Assembly (NCBI GenBank): GCA_024696155.1
Contig: JAILHD010000133.1
Coordinates: 1-40,242, forward strand
Reading direction: 5' to 3'
DNA from: Treponema sp.
Lineage (GTDB): Bacteria; Spirochaetota; Spirochaetia; Treponematales; Treponemataceae
Length of the DNA: 40,242 bases
Shown here: positions 7,734 through 16,400 of the stretch, piece after piece
Layout of the letters: each line of letters begins with the position of its first letter
Numbering within the stretch: position 1 is the first letter of the stretch
Made by a program: the position numbers and the translations under genes
Notes under the pieces: generated by a model
The model's input: only the letters and a program-made list of their open reading frames with translations
Told to the model about the DNA's origin: nothing
Databases searched by the model: none

Positions 7734-10003
7734 CGTTTTTTGCGGGAATTGAACTTAGCGCTGTTTTTGCCCTTTGCAGGAGCTTTTCTTACAGGAGCAG
7801 CACCTTTAGCCTTAGCGGCAGCAGCGCGTTCATTAGCGGCTTTATACTCTTCGATTTTTTCAGGATTATAAAAACCGTCTTTCCAGTTAAAGCGTGAAAT
7901 TTCTGGTAATGGCTGTTTTTTAAGGAGCGAAGTCATAATTGCTTTTATCTGGCCCTTTGAAACTTTTGTCTTTGAGAAATCAATCAGAAGTTTCTTAAAG
8001 CCTTCGCTCTGCAAAAGACTAACCTTATCAACAATGCTGAACGGTTCTTCTGGCATTACAAAAGAGCCGTCCTGTGTTGAACTGATTTTAAACATTTTTT
8101 CTTCTTTATCAGAGAAGAAAGTAAAATCATAGTCAGAAGGCATCTTAAAGCGCATTCTGAAAAGTGCCGGATAAGCAAAAACTGGCACAAGAACACGTGA
8201 GCGTACTTTTTCTTCGTAAGTAGCTTCCAGGTTTTTGCGGGAGTTTTCGTACGGAGAAATAAATGCTCCGATGTTCAGGTTTTCAAGCCATGAAACTGCC
8301 CAGCGATTAAAGGTGTAGAGATAAGGACCTGCTATCATATTTACGCCAAGAGACTTGAGCATCTGAATATGAGCAAGATTATTTACTACAAAATTCTTAT
8401 AGCCGTCATTACAAAGGGCTGTAAGTTCATTTTTAAGCTGATCTTCCTGCAGCGGAGTACAGAACGGATCGAGCGAAATAAAAATCTGCTTTTTAGAGAA
8501 CGGCAGAACAGTCTTATGATTTAAAAGATCATAAGAAGTTTCTGAGTTGTATTCCAGAATAAGGCGGACAGGTTTTAATCCCTGAACTGCAAACACATCT
8601 GCAATAGAAGAAACCTGAGCATAAATACCATCAGGGAAGTATACAAGTTCACGGTCTTTTACAGGTGTAAGGTCAAGAATTGGAAGCATTTCATCTTTTG
8701 GCTGTTTACGGTAACGGCCAAGATCACCAGGAAGCACACGCTGATATCGTTTTGAACCAGACTTTATCTGCAAAAGATAAACTTCATCACCAACGGCAAA
8801 TCCACCTGGAATATCAATCCAGCGTTTTCCTTTTTCATCATCAAGTTCTACACTACGAATTTTGTGGCTTACGCGGCCGGTATCATCTTTTTTGTGAAGA
8901 CGAATAGAATCACCTGGATCTGGATCATAAGAACCGCCAGAAAGACATGCCATTTTTACATTAAGCTGTTCCTGAGGAGTATCAGGATTTGCATTTGCGC
9001 GGATAGCGTCTACAAGCTCGCGTGGAGCAGCCTTAATTGCAGAGATTTTGCCAAGATAAATACCTGTTCCACCAGCCTGATCAGGATTCAAAATCTTTTG
9101 AGCAGCGTTCTGTACGCCGTCTTCCAGAGACTTAAATCCATACCAGTAGTCAGTTTTTGAACGAGCAAAGTCAGAAGCAAGCATACGTTTACCAGCAGCA
9201 ATTGCACCTTTTTTATCTTCTTTATAGTGATCAATTACGTAGCGGTAAGCAGCAACAACGCTTCCAACGTATTCTGCACTCTTCATGCGGCCTTCAATCT
9301 TAAATGAGTCTACACCAGCTTCTATAAGGTCTGGAATATGATCGATAAGCTGTAAATCACAAGGAGAAAAATAGTAACCGCTTTTAATTCCGCCAGAAAC
9401 TTCTGCATTGTAAAAACGACGGCAAGCCTGTGCACACATACCACGGTTAGCAGATTTTCCACCCAAAAAACTTGAATACAAACAAAGTCCAGATTCACTT
9501 ACACAAAGTGCTCCGTGAACAAAGACCTCAAGATTTGCACCTGTTTCATTTTTTATTTTCTGAATTTCTTCAAGACCAAGTTCACGTGCAAGTACCATGC
9601 GCTTTACACCCTGCTTTTGCAAAAGGCGTACAGCGGCTGTACTTTCCACGTTCATCTGAGTAGAAGCATGAAGTTCCATATTCGGAAAGAATTCCTGAGC
9701 CATGCGCATGATAGCATAATCCTGCACAATAAGGCCGTCTGGTCCTACTTCATTAAGATAAGATAAAAAACGGTAAAGGCGCTCTGTTTCGCGCTCTTCG
9801 CTTACAGTATTAACAGTGACGTAAATTTTTTTGTTCTGACGGTGAAGAGTTTCTACAGCCGCCTCAAATTGATTCCATGCAAAGTTTGATGTTCTAAGGC
9901 GTGCGTTAAAACTCTTCAGTCCCAAATAAACTGCATCGGCACCTTCGCCGATTGCTGCATCCAAAGATTCAATATTTCCCGCAGGAGCTAATAATTCAAC
10001 CAT
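7730..10003 (-). CDS. U32 family peptidase / RNA-hydroxylation-type protein
   Basis: The 757-residue protein belongs to the U32 family (PrtC, YegQ/TrhP, YdcP/RlhA). It starts with the typical MVELLAPAGNIESLDAAIGEGADAVYLG split over strand and helix, has VTVNT and LHASTQMNV, and carries the family cysteine cluster around residues 165-195 (CVSESGLC, then GMCAQACRRFY). Family members are annotated as collagenase-like peptidases, but several act in tRNA or 23S rRNA hydroxylation; the long form with a second domain is closest to RlhA. A Lys/Ala-rich tail (AAAAKAKGAAP to KKR) could bind nucleic acid, which fits an RNA role. No signal peptide is present, so it is cytoplasmic. Its -10 box ends six bases before the ATG. 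Confidence 0.9.
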   Translation of the reverse strand: MVELLAPAGNIESLDAAIGEGADAVYLGLKSFNARLRTSNFAWNQFEAAVETLHRQNKKIYVTVNTVSEERETERLYRFLSYLNEVGPDGLIVQDYAIMRMAQEFFPNMELHASTQMNVESTAAVRLLQKQGVKRMVLARELGLEEIQKIKNETGANLEVFVHGALCVSESGLCLYSSFLGGKSANRGMCAQACRRFYNAEVSGGIKSGYYFSPCDLQLIDHIPDLIEAGVDSFKIEGRMKSAEYVGSVVAAYRYVIDHYKEDKKGAIAAGKRMLASDFARSKTDYWYGFKSLEDGVQNAAQKILNPDQAGGTGIYLGKISAIKAAPRELVDAIRANANPDTPQEQLNVKMACLSGGSYDPDPGDSIRLHKKDDTGRVSHKIRSVELDDEKGKRWIDIPGGFAVGDEVYLLQIKSGSKRYQRVLPGDLGRYRKQPKDEMLPILDLTPVKDRELVYFPDGIYAQVSSIADVFAVQGLKPVRLILEYNSETSYDLLNHKTVLPFSKKQIFISLDPFCTPLQEDQLKNELTALCNDGYKNFVVNNLAHIQMLKSLGVNMIAGPYLYTFNRWAVSWLENLNIGAFISPYENSRKNLEATYEEKVRSRVLVPVFAYPALFRMRFKMPSDYDFTFFSDKEEKMFKISSTQDGSFVMPEEPFSIVDKVSLLQSEGFKKLLIDFSKTKVSKGQIKAIMTSLLKKQPLPEISRFNWKDGFYNPEKIEEYKAANERAAAAKAKGAAPVRKAPAKGKNSAKFNSRKKR

Positions 10004-10009
10004 TTGGAT

Positions 10010-10039
10010 AGTTTAACATAATTTGTAAGATTATTACAA
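10010..10039 (-). promoter_or_regulatory. Promoter of the U32 gene, leaderless type
   Basis: On the minus strand TTGTAA (10039-10034), an 18-base spacer and TAAACT (10015-10010) precede the ATG at 10003 by six bases. There is no Shine-Dalgarno site. The -35 box covers the stop codon of the upstream lipoprotein gene. Confidence 0.45.
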
Positions 10040-11128
10040 CTTACCAGGCAAAATTTTAGCACAGATCCAGTCATTCATATCAGAAGGATGAATTTCATCT
10101 AAATTATCTTCTTCTGTAATTACACGCTGAAAAGATTTTGAAGTCCCCGTAAGATTCAAAACGGCATCTTCTATATCATAAGAATTCCAGATTCCCGCAT
10201 CATAAAGCAGAATAGCACTAAGTAAAACTTTTGAATTCCATTCTTCTACCCCTTTTCCGCAGTACATCATTCCATCAAGAATTTTTCCGCTTGTTTTATT
10301 TTCCAGAATGACTACATCACTTGTTTTGTTAAAGCGCGATTCAGTATTACTGCTCCATAAATCCCGAACTCCGTCCACTGAATAAACTTGAGTTGCAAGA
10401 TTCAAATCATCTCCTTCTTCACTAACACAGCCTTCTCCAAAGGTTTTAAGATGCACAATAAAAATTTCACCTTTCTTTACTTCCACAGCAGGAAAATCAT
10501 ACGCTTTTTCTACGCCATTGGCGGAACTGTAAACTCTCAGGCCCCCAAGATTTCCGTCAGTCAATGCAAGAAATTCAATAAATTCAGTTTTATTTGATTT
10601 ACTTTCATATTTTATCTGAACTTCAGTCATAATAATCTTAGGCACACGCGAATTATAACCAGAAAATTTCGCAGTAAAAGTAAGACTGTTTCCAATCATG
10701 TCTTCTACCACCGCAAAAAGTTCATAATACTTACCAATAACTGTAGGGTTTTCAAAAACAAAAAGAATGCGCTTTCCATCTTCTTTAGGCTCAATAGACA
10801 CGGCGATTTTTCCATATTCGCCGCTTGCAGCCCTAAGGGCGGGAGAAAGTTCCTGCGTTGAAGAATGCTCATAAGAGTCAGAAAGGTCTTCTATAAAGGG
10901 CGAAAGCACAGCACCCGTCACTTTAACCTGTTCGGAAAAAGTAATTTCTAGCGAAGTTTCATCAAGGACTTCAATACTTTCCATTACAGGAGAAGCATAA
11001 TCGCCACCAACAATCTGAACTCCATCAGGAGTCACCTTACATGAAAAAGGCATTACGGCGAATACCGTAATGCCTGTAATCATAACTGTCTGTGCTATAG
11101 ACAGAAAAATAAATTTTAGATTTTTCAT
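10034..11128 (-). CDS. Predicted lipoprotein with Ig-like and lamin-tail-like domains
   Basis: From the ATG at 11128 the protein has 364 residues: a long hydrophobic signal and the lipobox-like MPFSC with Cys30. Residues about 50-150 resemble a bacterial Ig-like (Big_5) module (MESIEVLDETSLEITFSEQV, with a later ENPTVIGKYYELFAVVEDMIGN). Residues about 165-270 look like a lamin-tail domain (IIMTEVQIKYESKSNKTEFIEF, LGGLRVYSSANG, KKGEIFIVHL). The fold suggests a surface or periplasmic structural protein; no enzyme motif is visible. An ATG 12 bases upstream (11140) is in frame, but GAGGAAG sits six bases before 11128, so the inner start is preferred. Confidence 0.75.
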   Translation of the reverse strand: MKNLKFIFLSIAQTVMITGITVFAVMPFSCKVTPDGVQIVGGDYASPVMESIEVLDETSLEITFSEQVKVTGAVLSPFIEDLSDSYEHSSTQELSPALRAASGEYGKIAVSIEPKEDGKRILFVFENPTVIGKYYELFAVVEDMIGNSLTFTAKFSGYNSRVPKIIMTEVQIKYESKSNKTEFIEFLALTDGNLGGLRVYSSANGVEKAYDFPAVEVKKGEIFIVHLKTFGEGCVSEEGDDLNLATQVYSVDGVRDLWSSNTESRFNKTSDVVILENKTSGKILDGMMYCGKGVEEWNSKVLLSAILLYDAGIWNSYDIEDAVLNLTGTSKSFQRVITEEDNLDEIHPSDMNDWICAKILPGKL

Positions 11129-11221
11129 ACACTTCCTCATTTTATAGTTTCTAAATATATACTATCCGCCGAGGTCAAAAATTCGGAAGTGATTTTAATA
11201 ATTTTTACTGTTTTTGCAAAA

Positions 11222-11929
11222 TTATCTGATTTTTGCAGCTTCTACCATGTAGCGAACAGAAAGCCCTGCATCATCTTCGTAGTGTTTTTCGATTACAAAA
11301 ATAAGGTTCTGGCATGAATCGTCGCGGAAGATGCGTTCAATTTTATAATTTGTAACGCCCTTGCGGCTGATAGATGGAGAACCGATTCTCTGAGTGCTAA
11401 GAAGATAACCGTCAGCATCAAATTTTTCCAGATTAATATAGAAAGAAGAACGTGCATTCTTACCCTTTCCGTTGATTGTTGGAACAAGTGTGATGCGATA
11501 TGAATTCTGATTGTCTAAATCTGCACTTGTAAAATCCTTAAATACAATTTCATCAGTGCCGGTTTTGTGAACATCATCAAGAATGTAAAGCACGTGATCA
11601 GAATTAGCAGTTTTACAGTTCAGACCGCTCAAATAAGCATTTGCATTTGCTTCAAGTTCTATATAAATATCTTTTCCATTTTTATCTGCAGTTGCAGCGC
11701 TTGGACGTATTCTAAAAACACCAGAATCCACATAATCATTTGCGGCAATATCTACCTGAAAAATTTCTGCCCATCCCTGAAACTTTTTATCTGTTTTTCC
11801 GTACTGAGCAAAAACATAATATCTTCCGTCTGCTGAAAATCCTTTATCTACAAAAGAGGCAACGTCTCCTGCATTCATTGCTGTGACAGCAAACAAGAAT
11901 GCCATACTGCACAAGAACAATTTTTTCAT
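11222..11929 (-). CDS. Predicted secreted protein, DUF2259-like
   Basis: The 235-residue protein has a signal peptide (MKKLFLCSMAFLFAVTAMNAG) with cleavage likely after NAG or close by. The mature start, DVASFVDKGFSADGRYYVFAQYGKTD, resembles the DUF2259 family of predicted secreted proteins that I associate with treponemes; this is from memory and not searched. The rest is beta-rich, with no enzyme motif. The frame can be extended to a TTG at 11941, but GGGAGG placed just before the ATG at 11929 makes that the start. It is divergent from the 12006 gene and may be co-transcribed with the lipoprotein gene downstream, 93 bases away. Confidence 0.75.
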   Translation of the reverse strand: MKKLFLCSMAFLFAVTAMNAGDVASFVDKGFSADGRYYVFAQYGKTDKKFQGWAEIFQVDIAANDYVDSGVFRIRPSAATADKNGKDIYIELEANANAYLSGLNCKTANSDHVLYILDDVHKTGTDEIVFKDFTSADLDNQNSYRITLVPTINGKGKNARSSFYINLEKFDADGYLLSTQRIGSPSISRKGVTNYKIERIFRDDSCQNLIFVIEKHYEDDAGLSVRYMVEAAKIR

Positions 11930-11970
11930 AAATCCTCCCAAGAATTATGGTCTATCACTTTATTTTCGGC

Positions 11971-11999
11971 TTTACAGGAAATGACTTTACTGTTATTTT
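11971..11999 (+). promoter_or_regulatory. Promoter of the 12006 membrane protein gene, leaderless type
   Basis: TTTACA (11971-11976), a 17-base spacer and TATTTT (11994-11999) are followed by six bases before the ATG at 12006. No ribosome site is present between them. Confidence 0.5.
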
Positions 12000-12005
12000 T
12001 TTAAT

Positions 12006-12824
12006 ATGACAATAAAAGCCAGAAACCGTTTCTACATGGGATTTTTTATTCTAACCCTGATTATTTTTATCTTTGATTTTGTTGTTTTTCATTTTCAGAT
12101 ATTCAGAGGAATGATGACTGTTCCAGAAGTCTCACTTAGACCAGATGGACCTTCAGGTTTTTTATTTACATATAAGCCGCTTTTTTCTTTTGCAGCAATA
12201 TTTTTTGAATTCTTTTACCTTTGTGTAACAAGTTTTACTATATTATATGCTTTTTATAAAACTCAGGCAGGAGAACTTGCATACTTTCTTTTGTTTTTAA
12301 TTTCTATTCTGCTGGATGCAACCCGCATTTTTATTCCGCTCTTGAAGCTTGCAGGAACTTATACCACAGCCTTAATTGCAATAAACGACATCGTTCTTAC
12401 AGGAACAATTTTAAGTCCTATTTCACTTCTGGCACTTGTTTTATTTTCTGAAGATGAATACCGGCAGAATCTTGAACAGAACTGTATGATTATTATTGTA
12501 GCCTGTGCCTTCATAGCCTTTTCTGTCCCTATTAACACAGCAATTCTTTTACCCAATTTTGCATCTGCTTACGCATTTAATAAGATTTTAAGATTTTTTA
12601 TAATTCTTACAATAATCATTTCGGTTGCTTCTATGAGCATGAACAACTTCAAAAAGGAACTTTCGCAGCTTACAACAGTGGGATTCTTTTTGATGGGAGT
12701 TGGCGCGCTGATTTTAAAACACAGTTTTACATTCATCCAGCTGGTAACGGGAGCCGTATTTATTTCTGCTGGAACAGTTTTATACTTTAAGGAACTACAC
12801 AATCAGTATTTGTGGAACTCTTAA
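12006..12824 (+). CDS. Polytopic membrane protein of unknown function
   Basis: The 272-residue protein has seven or eight hydrophobic segments, at about residues 10-30, 60-83, 90-113, 122-148, 160-182, 192-213 and 222-262, the last long enough for two. Charged residues are few and cluster in short loops (KKELSQ, EDEYRQNLEQ). The layout recalls 7TM sensor domains, but no signalling domain is attached. I do not recognise a family. It converges on the 12829 gene with a four-base gap and no terminator between them. Confidence 0.75.
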   Translation: MTIKARNRFYMGFFILTLIIFIFDFVVFHFQIFRGMMTVPEVSLRPDGPSGFLFTYKPLFSFAAIFFEFFYLCVTSFTILYAFYKTQAGELAYFLLFLISILLDATRIFIPLLKLAGTYTTALIAINDIVLTGTILSPISLLALVLFSEDEYRQNLEQNCMIIIVACAFIAFSVPINTAILLPNFASAYAFNKILRFFIILTIIISVASMSMNNFKKELSQLTTVGFFLMGVGALILKHSFTFIQLVTGAVFISAGTVLYFKELHNQYLWNS

Positions 12825-12828
12825 AAAA

Positions 12829-13449
12829 CTAAATTACAAAGCCAAAGAAAAGTCCGATTGTTACAGGAATTAAAACATTATCAAAATCAGAAAGTGGAAG
12901 CATTTCCAAAAACATTGCGGCACAACCTGTAAGAAGACTTGCATAGCAGTTCTGACTGCAGTAAAAAGTTGCAATGTAAACAGCAATAAAACAGGTAAGG
13001 CTTCCTGCGACTGTTTTTCCGTGACTTCCAGGAATAGTGATTCTACCGATTAACTTTCCAGAAAGACTTGCAAGGCCATCTCCAAATGCCAGCGCAAAAA
13101 TACCAACTTTAGCACAATCAGGCGGTAAAATTAAAGCTGCAAGAATAATTCCAACCACAAGAGTAACGGGACCAAGTACAAAACGGTTTTCATCACGTTT
13201 ACGCGCTGCAACTTCTGTAATTTTAGAAACAAGCGGAATGGAAACACCTTTTAAGCGCAAAAATTCGCAAACTGTATAACCCAAAAGGGCAGAAACTAAA
13301 AGCCACAATGTAGGATAATAAGCAAAGCCAAGGCATAAAGGTACAAAACTGGAACAGATATGAATACTTTTTCTAAAAAGCTCCTTTGCAATTGAGTTAG
13401 CTTTTTGTCTTAAATAAATTCCGTACTGAATATTGTTCTGTACCTGCAT
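12829..13449 (-). CDS. Dolichol/phytol kinase-like CTP-dependent membrane enzyme
   Basis: The 206-residue integral membrane protein has the features of the SEC59/VTE5/CDP-diglyceride synthetase-like family. Near the N-terminus is ELFRKSIHICSSFVPL, with the conserved Arg-Lys-x-x-His pattern. In the middle is LAFGDGLASLSGKLIGR followed by GSHGKTVAGSL, the Gly/Asp-rich site that binds CTP. Family members phosphorylate a polyprenol or phytol alcohol; a role in recycling a lipid carrier or lipid alcohol is inferred. The ATG comes three bases after the stop of the FlcA-like gene, with GAGAGG inside the last codons of that gene, so the two are translationally coupled. Confidence 0.8.
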   Translation of the reverse strand: MQVQNNIQYGIYLRQKANSIAKELFRKSIHICSSFVPLCLGFAYYPTLWLLVSALLGYTVCEFLRLKGVSIPLVSKITEVAARKRDENRFVLGPVTLVVGIILAALILPPDCAKVGIFALAFGDGLASLSGKLIGRITIPGSHGKTVAGSLTCFIAVYIATFYCSQNCYASLLTGCAAMFLEMLPLSDFDNVLIPVTIGLFFGFVI

Positions 13450-13452
13450 TTT

Positions 13453-16400
13453 TTACCTCTCGTTATCTGTAAGAGTTTTTGGAATTTCTGTATAAATTGC
13501 CGGCTCATATTCAGAAAAATTATGAGTGACATATTTAATATTCTGTTCAGCCAGATTTGTTCCACCCAGACGCAAAAGTGTATTCTGGTTACGGGTAAGC
13601 GCATCCCACGCACGAACTGACTGCTGGAACTGAACAATTGATTTAGCATTCAGACTGCTGTTTCCAGTGCGTTTTGCAAGACGGTAAAGGCTTACTCCGT
13701 AATTATTTGCCGCAGAAAGATAAGTGTTTACAATATCATAATCACTGTCGTTAACCTGCGGGAATACCATCTGGCGTTCAAGAACTTCCTGATCAAGACG
13801 CTGAACAAGTTGATTATAATAACCTTCGGCAGCATAGTCATCACCCCTCAAAGAAAGGGTATTTGCCATAGCAAGCATAAGGTTTGTTTCTTTTACGTTT
13901 CCGTCTCCTGCCTTCATAAATGAACCAAGGGCTTCGGCAAGATTGTCGTTATTATACTGAATAAAGCCGATACGATAGCGGATCTGAGGACTGTCGTTTT
14001 CAAGCTCAACAGAACTCATATAATTTTTGAGGGCATCATCATAATCTGCAGAAATAAAGTATTTCAAATCTGCCATGTCTTCGTAAAGCTTTCCAATATC
14101 TTTATTGCCTTCAAAACCTGCGTTATCACGTTCCTGAGTATAAAGAGAAATTCCCTCTGCATACTGTTCCTGAGCCTGAACATGTTCGCCGTTAGCTTCG
14201 TAATATTCGCCCAGAAGTTTGTAAGTGTCGATGTATTTGTAAATGTCGCGGCGCTTAAGAGAGCTGGCGGCATTAAAAGTCTTAAGAGTATTCTTAAGTG
14301 TCGGCTCAATTCTTTCGTTTTCGTTAGAAAGCACGTAGTATTTAGAAAGATTGTAAAGTGCAACTGGATTTGCAGAGTTTGCATGTGCCGCTGTCAAAAG
14401 AAGACGACGCAATCCGTCAATCTGGAAGCGCAGATATTCCTGACTTGCAGGGAGCGGACCATAATATTTATTAAGAAGATAGCCCGAAAGTTCCGTCCAG
14501 TCTTCAGGAGGAAGAGATTTTTCTTTATTTTCATCAAAATTCTGGCGGATTTCCAAAACCTGACGCAGTTTATCTGAACGGATAAAGTAACGCATCATAC
14601 GGGCAAGGTAGATACTATTAGGCTTATAAAGCTGCATAAGAGATGCGTACTGTTCACGGGCAAGTTCAAGTTTTTCAGGATCCTTTTCTGTTCCCCATTC
14701 AAGGTAGATATCGCCCAGTTCAAGAATTCCATCTGCATCATTGATATGATAATCAAGAACTTCGCGGCGAACAATTTCTTCTGCACGTTCGTAATTTACC
14801 AGATCATTAAGTTCCATATCAGCATATTCAAGACCAGCTTCCTTGTCGTGACGGAAGCACATAAGAATATTCTGATACATTTTTTCTGCACGCTGATACT
14901 GCTTATGTTCACGGTAACCACGGGCATAGTTAAAGAACCAGCCTCTGCTAAGACGATATTTTACAGCCTCATCAAATTTGATTTCTGACTGAGGATACTC
15001 TTCTGCCTTTAAGAGGGCATATCCCTGTTTGTAAAGGCTGTTAGCTTTTAATGGTTTGTAGATACAGTTCTTTCCAAAGTTGAAAAGCCCGATTCCTACA
15101 AGAATCATAGCACAGCCAACAATAAAGCCAGGAATGATTCTGTTACGGAGCTGATAAGAAAGTGATTTTTTATATGCTTCGTATTCTTCTGCCGAACGGT
15201 GCTCAAAGTCACGAGGAACTGGAATAGAAATATCCAGCATTTTTTCAAGCATTGAGGCAACCTGACGGGCAGGAGCTTTATTCAGGATTTTTTCAATTAC
15301 TTCAAACTCGGCGTCATCTGTAAATTCATCCTGAACGATGAGGTTTTCAAAGGCAAGACGTACGTTAAGCGGGTATTCGCTAAAGTTCTTAAGGAATACC
15401 TTGTACTGGGCATCTGAAAGTGTATTTGGAGGAAGTTCTTCACCAGGAAGTGCTTCCGTAAAGTCTGGTTCATCAAGATCAGATTTTTTCTCTTCTTTTT
15501 TAGGAGCTGGCTCTGGAGCGGATTTTTTAGCAGGTTTTGGCTGTTCAGAAATATCTGCAACATCTGTAATTCCAGGAATTACAAAGTCTTCGTCATCACC
15601 GCCAAGGAAGTCATCATCGCTAATCTGACTGTCTGTGTCAGAAATACCAAAATCCATATCTTCCATGCCTGTTGTATCAAAAGCTTCTACAGGCTCGTCA
15701 GATTCTTCTATTCCAGTATTAAGAGAGTCTAAATCAAGATCATCGCCAACTTCTTCTGCCACAGCATCTGTGTAATCTGGCATAGAAAGTTCTTCGCCAG
15801 AGTCTGCTGCGTCATCAAGATTTTCTCCAGCCGGCTTATCCATATCATCAAGATTGAACAAATCAGCAGTTGAAGGCTCTTCAGAAGGGATTTCTGCGTC
15901 TTCTGAGCCTAAAGATTCATCTGCAACAGCATCATCTGAAGAACTCTCAGCAGCAACATCTTCTGCCGGAGGTTCATCCAAAGACATATCATCAAGATTA
16001 AGATCGCCTAAAGAGAAGTCATCGGCTGGAGCTGATTCTGAAGGAGTTTCTTCTTCTGCGGCAGGTTCTTCTGTTCCTTCTGCAGTTAAATCGTCAAGAG
16101 AAGGCATTTCGTCCGAAAGTGCATCCTCTGCTGGCACTTCATCAGATGGCACTTCTTCTGCAGGAACTTCTTCAGCTGATGCCTCTTCCACAGTACCTTC
16201 TTCAGAAGCAGGTTCATCTGTAGAAACTTCGGCAGCAGGTTCTGCAGCATCAAAGTCCATATCATCAAGATTAAGGTCGCCTAAAGAAAAATCATCGGCA
16301 GGGACCGTTTCTGCCCCCTCTGAAGTCTGAGCATCATCAGAAGGCACTTCGTCTGCAAGAGGTTCTTCAATAGCCTCCTCTTCTGCAGGTGCTTCTTCAG

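Noticed and set aside
15854..16330. Plus-strand Ser/Ala-rich open frame of 158 codons inside the FlcA-like gene
   Set aside because: It is the complement of the acidic repeat region; GAA/GAT/GCA codons give Ser/Ala-rich sequence on the other strand. No ribosome site or promoter.
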